Made by a program: the position numbers and the translations under genes. Under the pieces are notes generated by a model. The model was given only the letters and a program-made list of their open reading frames with translations, was not told the DNA's origin and did no database searches. A stretch of DNA of 64,000 bases from an uncultured Lentisphaeraceae bacterium (GTDB taxonomy: Bacteria > Verrucomicrobiota > Kiritimatiellia > RFP12 > DVOR01). Positions 16,544-24,748 of this stretch are shown here, one piece after another. The DNA lies in contig CASEMS010000001.1 of assembly GCA_949288955.1 (NCBI GenBank), positions 1 to 64,000 of the forward strand, given 5' to 3'. Position 1 is the stretch's first letter, and every line of letters begins with the position of its first letter.

Positions 16544-18584
16544 ATGGCCGAAGACCCTAAGGAACCTTCCCCTCCCCAGACCCCCGAGGAGCCCTCTCCC
16601 GCAAAGAACCCCGCCCCCAAGCCGCCCGGCGACGAGGGGCCGAAGTGGCGCCGCCCGCTTATCGTCTGGGTTTTGCTGGCGGTCTTCGTCATCTCGCTCT
16701 TCGGCGTCTTCAGCGGCGGCAACGAGGGGCTTTCGCAGCCGTTGGGAGGCGGGGTCGCGGCGCCGCTGACGCAGCTGGACTTTTGGCGGCGCGTGGAGCA
16801 GGCGCGCGTGTTGGGCCAGGACGGTCGGCCCGCGGGCAACGCCGCCCTGCCGCAGGCCCTGTTGGTGCGCGAGGACAACGGCGCCACCTTCTTGGAGGGC
16901 CGCTGGGTGGAGTCCTCCGAGGCGGGCGCGCCGCAGGCGCAGGGGAAGCCCTTCCGTCTGAATGTCCTCGATGTCTCGGGGCTGGAGGATCGCTTGGCCG
17001 CCGCGGGCGTCAAGGTGATCCAGGAGAACCGCCGCAACCTTTTCGGCGCGATGCTCATCTCCATCCTGCCGCTCCTGCTGATCTGCCTGCTGATGTACTT
17101 CCTCATCGCGCGGCAGATGCGCGGGATGGGCGAGGGCGGCGGCCCCTTCGCCTTCGGGAAGTCGCGCGCGCGCCGTCTGACGAAGGACGAGGCGAAGGTG
17201 CGCTTCAAGGATGTCGCCGGCGTGGACGAGGCGAAGGAGGAGGTGCAGGAGATCGTCGAGTTCCTGCGCGACCCCAAGCGCTTCGAGACCCTCGGCGGCC
17301 GCGTCCCCAAGGGCATCCTTCTCATGGGGCCTCCCGGCACCGGCAAGACCCTCCTGGCCAAGGCCATCGCCGGCGAGGCCAACGTGCCCTTCTTCAGCAT
17401 CAGCGGCTCGGACTTCGTGGAGATGTTCGTGGGCGTCGGCGCCAGCCGCCGTCGGCGCCAGCCGCGTGCGTGATATGTTCGCCCAGGCCAAGAAGAACGC
17501 CCCTTGCATCCTCTTCATCGACGAGATCGACGCCATCGGCCGCACCCGTTTCACCGGCATCGGCGGCGGCCACGACGAGCGTGAGCAGACCCTCAACGCC
17601 ATGCTCGTGGAGATGGACGGCTTCGAGGGCAACACCGGCGTCATCGTCATGGCCGCCACCAACCGCGTGGACGTCCTCGACCCCGCCCTCACCCGCCCCG
17701 GCCGCTTCGACCGCCAGATCGTCGTCGACCTCCCCACCGTCGAGGGGCGCCTCGCCATCCTCAAGGTCCACGCCGCCAAGGTCAAGCTCGGCCCCGACGT
17801 CGACCTCAACCGCGTGGCCCGCGGCACGCCCGGCTTCTCCGGCGCCGACCTGGCCAACCTCCTCAACGAGGCCGCCCTCCTCGCCGCCCGCGAACGCCGC
17901 CAGGATGTCTGCCACGCCGACCTTGAGGAGGCGCGCGACAAGATTCTTTGGGGCCGCGAGCGCCGTTCCCATGCGATGGCCGACCGCGACCGCCGCATCA
18001 CCGCCTGGCATGAGGGCGGCCACGCCCTCGCCCAAGTGTTGTTGGAGCATACCGAGCCGCTCCACAAGGTTACCATCATCCCCCGAGGCCGCGCCCTCGG
18101 CGCCACCATGACCTTGCCCGAGCGCGACGTGCTCAACCGCACCGAGGCCGAGATGAAGGATATGCTCGTGGTCCTCACCGCCGGCCGCATCGCCGAGAAG
18201 CGCTTCACCGGCGACCTCTCCACCGGCGCCTCGCAGGACATCAAAATGGCCACCCGCCTCGCCCGCCAGATGGTCTGCGCCTATGGCATGAGCGAGGCGT
18301 TCGGCTTCCAATCCTTCGGCGACAACGAGGAGCAGGTCTACCTTGGCCGCGAGATCGGCCGCAAGCAGGATCACTCCGAGGCCACCGCCCAGACCATTGA
18401 CTCCGAGGTCTCCCGTCTCCTCCGCGAGGCTTACATCCGCGGCGAACGCCTCATCGCCGACAACCAGGAGCGCCTCGCCCAGCTCGTCGACTACCTCCTT
18501 GAGGTCGAGACCGCCGACGGGCGCGACGTCGAACGCCTCGTCAAGACTGGCGAGCGCCCCGCCCCCAAACCCAAGGCTATCCCC
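16544..18584 (+). CDS. ftsH: ATP-dependent zinc metalloprotease FtsH, split by a frameshift
   Basis: Membrane AAA+ protease for quality control. The first part (16544-17473, 309 codons) has an acidic Pro-rich N-terminus, TM1 ([15 protein letters not shown]), a periplasmic domain, TM2 ([15 protein letters not shown]) and Walker A (MGPPGTGKT near residue 262), reaching [16 protein letters not shown] 16-bp unit, CGTCGGCGCCAGCCGC, then appears twice in tandem (17434-17449, 17450-17465) and shifts the frame, ending this frame at 17473. The rest continues in the next frame: [15 protein letters not shown], Walker [11 protein letters not shown], second region of homology [19 protein letters not shown], and zinc motif HEGGH (usually HEAGH). 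Removing one copy restores a full FtsH. Because FtsH is rarely dispensable, a sequencing/assembly error or a very recent mutation is likely. The downstream frame has no stop before cmk. Confidence 0.9.
17434..17465 (+). repeat. 16-bp tandem duplication inside ftsH
   Basis: Two perfect adjacent copies of CGTCGGCGCCAGCCGC at 17434-17449 and 17450-17465. The family signature [11 protein letters not shown] is restored exactly when one copy is removed, so the second copy is an insertion rather than part of the ancestral gene. Confidence 0.95.
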
Positions 18585-19298
18585 ATGAAAGAATCGCGCG
18601 TCATCGCCATCGACGGCCCCAGCGGCGCCGGCAAATCCTCCGTCTCCCGTGCCGTCGGCCAGCGCCTCGGCTTCCTCCACGTCGACAGCGGCGCCCTCTA
18701 CCGCATTGTAACCTGGCAATGCCTCGAACAGGGCGTCGACACCGCCGACCCCGCCGCCGTCGCCGCCCTTGCCGACCGCCTCCAGATCGATTGCGCCGCC
18801 GAGGATGGCCGCATCGTCTACGCCGTCGGCGGCGTCCGCCCCGACAAGGAGCTCCGTGAGCCGCGCATCAACGCCCACGCCTCCCCCGTCGCCACCGTCC
18901 CCGAGGTTCGCGCCAAAATCACCGCCCTCCTCCGTTCCCTCACCCAGTTCGGCGACCTCATCGTCGAGGGGCGCGACATCACCACCGCCGTCTTCCCCGA
19001 CACCCCCGCGCGCTTCTACCTTGAGGCCGACCCCGCCGTCCGCGCCCAGCGCCGCCAAGCCGAGGAAGTCCAGAAAGGCGTCGCCAACCAAACCGTCGAG
19101 GCCGTCCAAGCCTCCCTCCTCGCCCGCGACAAGATCGACTCTTCCCGCGCCTGCGCCCCCCTCCGCAAGGCCGATGGCGTCATTGCCATCGACTCCACCC
19201 ACCTCACTCTCGAGCAGGTCATCCAAACCGTCCTCGACGCCCTCCCCGAAGACTGGAAGCCCGCCGAGCCCAAAGCCGAGGAGGCCCCCCATGCCTAA
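18585..19298 (+). CDS. cmk: Cytidylate kinase, in frame behind FtsH
   Basis: Phosphorylates CMP/dCMP to the diphosphate. From MKESRVIAIDGPSGAGKSS (P-loop) through DSGALYRIVTWQC, EGRDITTAVFPDTPARFYLEADPAVRAQRR and a helical lid ending in D(K)IDSSRACAPL, it matches CMP kinase over its whole length (237 residues). The frame is continuous with FtsH: the linker [12 protein letters not shown] joins the two with no stop codon. It could be translated as a fusion or from the internal ATG at 18585, which has only a weak AAGG upstream. The stop TAA overlaps the purN start by 8 nt. Confidence 0.9.
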   Translation: MKESRVIAIDGPSGAGKSSVSRAVGQRLGFLHVDSGALYRIVTWQCLEQGVDTADPAAVAALADRLQIDCAAEDGRIVYAVGGVRPDKELREPRINAHASPVATVPEVRAKITALLRSLTQFGDLIVEGRDITTAVFPDTPARFYLEADPAVRAQRRQAEEVQKGVANQTVEAVQASLLARDKIDSSRACAPLRKADGVIAIDSTHLTLEQVIQTVLDALPEDWKPAEPKAEEAPHA

Positions 19299-19905
19299 GC
19301 TCCGCCTTGCCGTGCTCGGCTCCGGCGCCGGCACCAACATGCAGTCCATCATCGAGGCCATCGAGGGCGGCACCCTCGACGCCGAGGTCGTCCTCGTCCT
19401 CACCGACGTCGCGGACGCCCCCATCATCGAGCGCGCCCGCCGCCACAACATCCCCGCGCGTTTCCTCTCCGCCGCCCCTTACAAGACCAAGCTCGAAGGC
19501 CCCGCCGAGGAGGCGTACATCCAGGCCATCCGCGAGGCCGGCGCCGACACCGTCGTCCTCGCCGGCTTCATGCGTATCGTCAAGCCCGGCCTTCTCGCCG
19601 CCTTCCCCGGCCGTGTCCTCAACATCCACCCCGCCCTTCTTCCCGCCTTCCCTGGCCTTCACTCCTGGAAGCAGGCGCTCGACTACGGCTGCAAGGTCGC
19701 CGGTTGCACCGTCCACTTCGTCGACGCCGGCACCGACAGCGGCCCCATCATCGTCCAGCGCACCGTCCCCATCCTCGAAGGCGACACCCCCGAGACCCTC
19801 CACGCCCGCATCCAGGTGCAGGAGCACCTTGCCTATCCCGAGGCCCTCCGCCTTCTCGCCGCCGACCGCCTCTCCATCCAAGGACGCACCGTCGTCATCC
19901 GTTGA
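19291..19905 (+). CDS. purN: Phosphoribosylglycinamide formyltransferase
   Basis: Third step of purine synthesis: formylates GAR with 10-formyl-THF. The 204-residue length is typical. Motifs: LAVLGSGAGTNMQSII (phosphoribosyl site), VVLAGFMRIVKPGLL, catalytic NIHPALLPAFPG with Asn and His, and the late catalytic Asp in VDAGTDSGPIIVQ. The ATG at 19291 overlaps the cmk stop by 8 nt, so it belongs to the GT2-ftsH-cmk-purN operon. No hairpin terminator is evident behind it. Confidence 0.95.
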   Translation: MPKLRLAVLGSGAGTNMQSIIEAIEGGTLDAEVVLVLTDVADAPIIERARRHNIPARFLSAAPYKTKLEGPAEEAYIQAIREAGADTVVLAGFMRIVKPGLLAAFPGRVLNIHPALLPAFPGLHSWKQALDYGCKVAGCTVHFVDAGTDSGPIIVQRTVPILEGDTPETLHARIQVQEHLAYPEALRLLAADRLSIQGRTVVIR

Positions 19906-19938
19906 TCCCGCCCTTTCCCGGGCAATGGACTTGCGGTT

Positions 19939-19967
19939 TTGACTTTTTGGGTGGGGCGGGTTATACT
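19939..19967 (+). promoter_or_regulatory. ackA promoter
   Basis: TTGACT (19939-19944), exactly 17 nt, TATACT (19962-19967). It is followed by a 36-nt leader with an AGGAG ribosome site at 19992-19996. This is the best sigma-70-type promoter in the window. Confidence 0.8.
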
Positions 19968-20003
19968 ATTGGGACTTTCTCTCATTCTCACAGGAGCGCG
20001 TTT

Positions 20004-21215
20004 ATGGCAGAGGCAATTCGCAATGTGTTGGTGGTCAACGCCGGCAGTTCGTCGTTGAAGTTCATGTTGTTCGACATGGCAAGCGAGCGGATGTTGGCGA
20101 AGGGGCAGGTGGAGCGCATCGGCATCGGCAACGCGCTGTTCACCTTCTCGACGGAAGGGTTCTCGGAGAAGCAGAGCCCGTGCGAGGCGCCGGACCATAC
20201 GGCGGCCATCCGCTTGGCGTGCGACGCGCTGACCGACCCCGCGAAGGGCGGATGCCTGAAGAGCTTCTCGGACATCGACGCGGTGGGCCATCGTATCGTC
20301 CATGGCGGCGAGCGTTATTCCGCGCCGGTGCGTCTGGATGAGGCGGCGTTGGCGGAGATCGAGAAGCTTTCGCCGCTGGCGCCGCTCCACAATCCCGGTG
20401 CGTTGCAGGGGATCCGCGGGTGCGAGCAGGTGCTTCCGGGCGTGCCGCACGTGGCGGTCTTCGACACGGCCTTCCATCAGACAATGCCGGAGGAAAGCTA
20501 TCTCTATGCGTTGCCCAAGGAGTTGCACGAGAAGTTGTCTGTGCGTAAGTACGGTTTTCATGGCACGAGCCATCGCTTTGTGACGGAGCGGGCGGCGGAG
20601 TTGTTGGGCAAGCCGCTCGACCAGGTGAATCTGATAACCTGCCATCTGGGCAACGGTTCCTCCATCACCGCCGTGAAGGACGGCAAGTGCTTCGACACGT
20701 CGATGGGGATGACGCCGCTCGCGGGTGTGGTGATGGGGACGCGCTCGGGCGACGTGGATCCCGCGGTGGCTTTCTACCTGATGAAGAACGGTTACTCCGC
20801 CGAGGACGTGGACACCCTCTTCAACAAGCACGCGGGCGTGAAGGCACTCTGCGGCAGCAGCGATATGCGCGACGTCTGCGCCGCCTGCGAGGCGGGCAAC
20901 CATGACGCGCAGGTGGCCTTGGCGCGCTTGGTGCACAGCTACGCGATGTACGTGGGCGGCTACGTGGCGCTTCTGGGCCACACGGACGCCATCGTGCTCA
21001 CCGGCGGCATCGGCGAGAACAGCTGGGAGACGCGTTCTGCTTTCCTCAAGGCCATCTCCGGTTTGGGCGTGACGCTTGACGAGGCCACCAACCGCGCGGT
21101 GCGCGGCGTGGAGGCGACCATCTCGGGCAAGGACTCCGCCATCCCGGTGCTCGTCATCCCGACGAACGAGGAGCTGATGATCGCCCGTGAGACCTTCTCG
21201 GTCTTGACGAAGTGA
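20004..21215 (+). CDS. ackA: Acetate kinase
   Basis: Makes ATP and acetate from acetyl phosphate, the end step of mixed-acid fermentation. The 403-residue length matches the family. Signatures: VLVVNAGSSSLKFMLFD (first acetate/butyrate kinase motif), HRIVHGGERY, FHGTSHRFV, TCHLGNGSSITAVKDGK, DTSMGMTPLAGVVMGTRSGDVDP, and VLTGGIGENS near the end. The start has AGGAG seven bases upstream. No pta lies alongside. It heads a five-gene run; the next gene overlaps it (GTGA). With pflB about 9 kb away this fits a pyruvate-to-acetate fermentation. Confidence 0.97.
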   Translation: MAEAIRNVLVVNAGSSSLKFMLFDMASERMLAKGQVERIGIGNALFTFSTEGFSEKQSPCEAPDHTAAIRLACDALTDPAKGGCLKSFSDIDAVGHRIVHGGERYSAPVRLDEAALAEIEKLSPLAPLHNPGALQGIRGCEQVLPGVPHVAVFDTAFHQTMPEESYLYALPKELHEKLSVRKYGFHGTSHRFVTERAAELLGKPLDQVNLITCHLGNGSSITAVKDGKCFDTSMGMTPLAGVVMGTRSGDVDPAVAFYLMKNGYSAEDVDTLFNKHAGVKALCGSSDMRDVCAACEAGNHDAQVALARLVHSYAMYVGGYVALLGHTDAIVLTGGIGENSWETRSAFLKAISGLGVTLDEATNRAVRGVEATISGKDSAIPVLVIPTNEELMIARETFSVLTK

Positions 21216-22366
21216 GCGGCGAAAGCCCAGTCCATATCTGTTTTGACCTGCGCACGCTGGGGTTGCTGCCCCCGCCTGCGCGGGCTTATCTTTGTGCGTT
21301 GGTGGATGGGCTTCTGCCGGCGTTGTTGGCGGGGAATCGGGCGACGGTGCTGTTGCGGGAGGGGGAGTCTCTGCCCACGCCGCCGATTGAGCACCCCGCG
21401 TTGGTTTATCGTTGGCTGAGGCATCCGGCGCGGACGATGCGTGGCGCGGCGGAGGCCGCGGCAGTCCTGCGGCGGCTCCGCCCGGATGTCTATTGGTCGG
21501 CGGATCCTTGGCTGTCGCCGCCGCCGACCCGTGGGCGGCGTTGGCGGATGTGCGTGGTCTACGCGTTGGAGGGGTTGCCGAGGCGGTCGCGCGGATTGGC
21601 GGGGCTGTGGGCAAGCCTCCGTCGGCACCTGTTGGCCTATCCGCGTCTCTCTGCGGCGGATGCCTTGGTGTGCCCGACGCATGCCTTGTCGGTTCGGCTG
21701 ATTGCGCGCTTGGGGTTGCGCACGCGTCGACGTGTGCGGGTGATCCCGAACGGCGTGGGGCCGGTCTTCCGTCGGCACACGGAGGAGGAGATCCTCGTGG
21801 CCCGGCGCGCTTGGTTGGTGCCACGCCGTTACGTGATCATGGCGGGGCGCTCGGATTTCGTGGATGAGCTGGCGGTGCCGCTGCGGGCGTTGGGGGGGAA
21901 TGAGGAGACCTCATCGGCCACGTGCGTGGTGGTGGGCGACGCACGCTTGCCTGACGCCTTGCGGCAGACCGTCCGCGCGTGTCATTTGGAGGGGATGGTG
22001 CGCTTCATCGACGCGGCGGCCATCACGTCCGAGGCGCTCTCGGCGCTTTACGATGGGGCGGTGGCGACCTTTGAGCCGGCCCGCGGGTCGGATTATCGAC
22101 CGTCCATCCTGCGGAGCCTGGCCTGTGGCACGCCCGTGATTTGCGCGGCCACCCCGGCGAACCGCGAACTCGGCGGCAACGCGACCCTGCGCGTCCATCC
22201 CACCGACCCGGCGGAGTGGGCGCGGGCCTTCGTGAGCCTGACGCTCTCGGCGCCGTTGCGCGAGCGTTTGGCGGCGGCGGGTGCGGCGTGGGTGGCCGAA
22301 CGGACGTGGGGCGCGGCGGCGCGGGGCACCTTCGCCTTGGCACAGGAACTTGCCAGGAGGCCGTGA
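21212..22366 (+). CDS. GT4-type glycosyltransferase
   Basis: A 384-residue GT-B fold transferase. The N-terminal half has GPS-like short helices and a DVYWSADPWLSPP segment. The C-terminal half has VIPNGVGPVF, VVVGDARLPD and the nucleotide-sugar motif EPARGSDYRPSILRSLACGTPVICA, equivalent to the GT4 E-x7-E region (E at FEPARG; the second acid appears replaced). It starts at GTG 21212, which overlaps the ackA stop. Donor and acceptor unknown; cell-surface or LPS-type glycan synthesis is a guess. Confidence 0.75.
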   Translation: MSGESPVHICFDLRTLGLLPPPARAYLCALVDGLLPALLAGNRATVLLREGESLPTPPIEHPALVYRWLRHPARTMRGAAEAAAVLRRLRPDVYWSADPWLSPPPTRGRRWRMCVVYALEGLPRRSRGLAGLWASLRRHLLAYPRLSAADALVCPTHALSVRLIARLGLRTRRRVRVIPNGVGPVFRRHTEEEILVARRAWLVPRRYVIMAGRSDFVDELAVPLRALGGNEETSSATCVVVGDARLPDALRQTVRACHLEGMVRFIDAAAITSEALSALYDGAVATFEPARGSDYRPSILRSLACGTPVICAATPANRELGGNATLRVHPTDPAEWARAFVSLTLSAPLRERLAAAGAAWVAERTWGAAARGTFALAQELARRP

Positions 22367-22367
22367 G

Positions 22368-22916
22368 ATGGGGGAGGGGCTTTCGGCGGCGGAGCGGCGC
22401 TTCCATGAGCATTTCATGGAGTTGGCTCTGCGCGAGGCCGCGCGCGCGGCGGCGGAGGGCGAGGTGCCGTGTGGGTGCGTGGCGGTGTTGTTGCCGGAGG
22501 GATGCTGCGAGAAGGGGGTGGCGCGGCCAAGGCCTCTGGGGAATCCTTCGGAGGCGCGCGTCCTCGCGCGGGCGCACAACCAGGTGGAGCAACTGCATGA
22601 TCCCACGGCGCACGCGGAGATGATCGCCATCACGGCGGCGGCCGACGCGCTTGGCGATTGGCGCCTGACGCAGGTGGCCTTTTATGTGACGAAGGAGCCG
22701 TGCCCGATGTGCGCGGGGGCGTTGGTTTGGGCACGTCCCGCCTTGGTGGCGTGGGGGATGGGCGACCCCGAGCGCGGGGGCGAGCAGGCTTTTGGTATAC
22801 TGAGCGATGAACGGACGAACCACCGCCCGCGTCTCCTATCCGGAATCCTGGAGGCGCGGTGCAAGGAGCAGTTCACGGATTTCTTCAGGTCTCGACGAAA
22901 GGAGCCTCACGCATGA
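22368..22916 (+). CDS. TadA-like cytidine/deoxycytidylate-family deaminase
   Basis: A 182-residue zinc-dependent deaminase. Metal and catalytic residues are intact: PTAHAEM (HAE) and KEPCPMCAGAL (PCxxC). The C-terminal FFRSRRKEP resembles the tRNA-binding end of TadA, which converts A34 to inosine in tRNA-Arg. Between GCVAVLL and HNQVEQLHD there is an insert of about 20 residues containing a Cys pair (GCCEKG), not usual in TadA. The start is the ATG after GAG; the stop overlaps the next gene (ATGA). tRNA adenosine deaminase is the first guess; a nucleotide or guanine deaminase is possible. Confidence 0.75.
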   Translation: MGEGLSAAERRFHEHFMELALREAARAAAEGEVPCGCVAVLLPEGCCEKGVARPRPLGNPSEARVLARAHNQVEQLHDPTAHAEMIAITAAADALGDWRLTQVAFYVTKEPCPMCAGALVWARPALVAWGMGDPERGGEQAFGILSDERTNHRPRLLSGILEARCKEQFTDFFRSRRKEPHA

Positions 22917-24742
22917 GCAGGCAGTTTTGGGTTTTCGCGTTGGCGGTGTGCGCGGCGTCGGCGGTGTGGGCGGAGCGTCTCCCAGGGCCGGGCTACAAGG
23001 AGGCGCCGGATGTGTGCGCCTCGCCCTATGCCCAACCGGGGGGCACGCTGGTCTATGCGGGGCACAACCCGCCCAAGAGCTTCAACGGCTACCTGGACAA
23101 CAACACCTTCACCTCGATGATCTTCAACATCCTGTATCCCACGATGTTGGGCATCGACTCGCGCACGGGCGACTATGGCCCGAGCTTGGCGGATTGGTGG
23201 GAGATCAGCGATGACAAGCTCAGCTACACCTTCCACATCGACGAGCGCGCCACGTGGAGCGACGGCACCCCCGTTACCGCCCATGACGTGAAGGCGACCT
23301 TCGACGCCGTGACCGCTCCCAAGAGCCTCTCCGGCCAGTTTAAGGTGCTCTTCGCGGACATTGCCTCGCCCGTGGTGGTGGATGACAAGACCATCCGCTT
23401 CCCCTGCAAGCAGGTGCACTGGCGCAACTTCAGCAATATCGGCGGTGGCCTCAACGTCATGCCCAAGAAGTTGTTGGATCGCGCCCGTGAGAGGTGCGTC
23501 GCGGAGGGGCGTGACCCGGAGTTGGGCTTCAACGAGATCAACTTCGACCTGCCCATCGTCGGCGGGCCTTACCTGATCACCGACCACAAGGAGGGCCTGA
23601 ACATGACCCTCACGCGCCGTCCGGATTGGTGGGGCTTCAAGACGCCGATGGGCAAGGGGGTCTACAACTTCGACCGCATCCGCATTCGCTTCTTCATGGA
23701 TCAGAACAACGCCTATGAGGCGTTCAAGAAGGGCGAGGTGGACGTCTACGCCGTCTATTCCGCGCGTGTCTGGAACGCCGAGAGCGTGGGGGAGCGTTTC
23801 GAGAAGAACTGGGTCGTCAAGCAGAATGTGCACAACCACAATCCCATCGGCTTTCAGGGCTTGGCCATCAATATGCGCCGCAAGCCTTATGACGATGTGC
23901 GCGTGCGCAAGGCGCTGGCCCATCTTTTCGACCGTCGGCGCATGGTGCGTTCGCTGATGTACAACGCGTATTTCATGCTCCGCTCCTATTACACCGACCT
24001 CTACGACGCCGAGCACCCTTGCACCACCCCGCTCTTCGAGTACGACCCCGACGAGGCGCTCCGCCTCCTCAATGAGGCCGGCTTCGCCATCAATCCCGAG
24101 ACCGGCAGGATGGAGCGCAACGGGCAGCCCTTCGTGGTGCGCCTTCTTTCCCGTTCCCCCAGCGACAGCGTCTTCCTGGCGCTCTTCAAGGAATCCCTCG
24201 ACCGGCTGGGCATCGGCTTGGAGATCTCGCAGAAGGACTTCGCCACCTGGATGCGCGAGACGGCGAAGTACAACTTCGACGTTACGCTTTCCGCCTTCTC
24301 CGGTTCCCTTTTCCGCGACCCCGAAGCCTTCTGGAGCAGCGAGTATGCGAACGCCGCGGGCGGCATCAACCTGCCCGGCTTCCGTGACAAACGCGTGGAC
24401 GCGCTCATCGAGGCGCAGAAGGCGGAGTTCTCCGTTGCCAAACGCAATGAGATCATCCGGCAGATCGATGCCATCACCACCGCCGCCGTCCCCAACATCC
24501 TCACCTGGGGCACCGACTCCACCCGCATTCTCTATTGGAACAAGTTCGGAACGCCCGACTCCGTCCTTGGCCGGTATGGCGACGAACTGAGCATCCCCGT
24601 CTATTGGTGGTATGACCCCGACTCCGCCCGTGAGCTGAAAGAGGCCATGGAGACCGGCGCGCCCCTCCCCGGCCGCACCCGCGAAGTCTATTACGACGAG
24701 GTCATGCCGCCCACCCCCGCCCCTGCCGCCGCCTCCCTTTGA
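22913..24742 (+). CDS. Secreted ABC-transporter substrate-binding protein, family 5 (YejA-like)
   Basis: A 609-residue periplasmic peptide-binding-type protein. The signal peptide MSRQFWVFALAVCAASAVWA is followed by the mature domain. Family 5 features: LADWWEISDDKLSYTFHI, ATWSDGTPVTAHDV, the lobe motif LTRRPDWWGF and YNFDRIRIRFFMDQNNAYEAFKKGE, closest in pattern to YejA. The C-terminal half has PYDDVRVRKALAHLFDR. It should capture oligopeptides or similar solutes for an ABC importer, but permease and ATPase genes are not in the window. Its start overlaps the deaminase stop (ATGA). Confidence 0.85.
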   Translation: MSRQFWVFALAVCAASAVWAERLPGPGYKEAPDVCASPYAQPGGTLVYAGHNPPKSFNGYLDNNTFTSMIFNILYPTMLGIDSRTGDYGPSLADWWEISDDKLSYTFHIDERATWSDGTPVTAHDVKATFDAVTAPKSLSGQFKVLFADIASPVVVDDKTIRFPCKQVHWRNFSNIGGGLNVMPKKLLDRARERCVAEGRDPELGFNEINFDLPIVGGPYLITDHKEGLNMTLTRRPDWWGFKTPMGKGVYNFDRIRIRFFMDQNNAYEAFKKGEVDVYAVYSARVWNAESVGERFEKNWVVKQNVHNHNPIGFQGLAINMRRKPYDDVRVRKALAHLFDRRRMVRSLMYNAYFMLRSYYTDLYDAEHPCTTPLFEYDPDEALRLLNEAGFAINPETGRMERNGQPFVVRLLSRSPSDSVFLALFKESLDRLGIGLEISQKDFATWMRETAKYNFDVTLSAFSGSLFRDPEAFWSSEYANAAGGINLPGFRDKRVDALIEAQKAEFSVAKRNEIIRQIDAITTAAVPNILTWGTDSTRILYWNKFGTPDSVLGRYGDELSIPVYWWYDPDSARELKEAMETGAPLPGRTREVYYDEVMPPTPAPAAASL

Positions 24743-24748
24743 TTTGCC

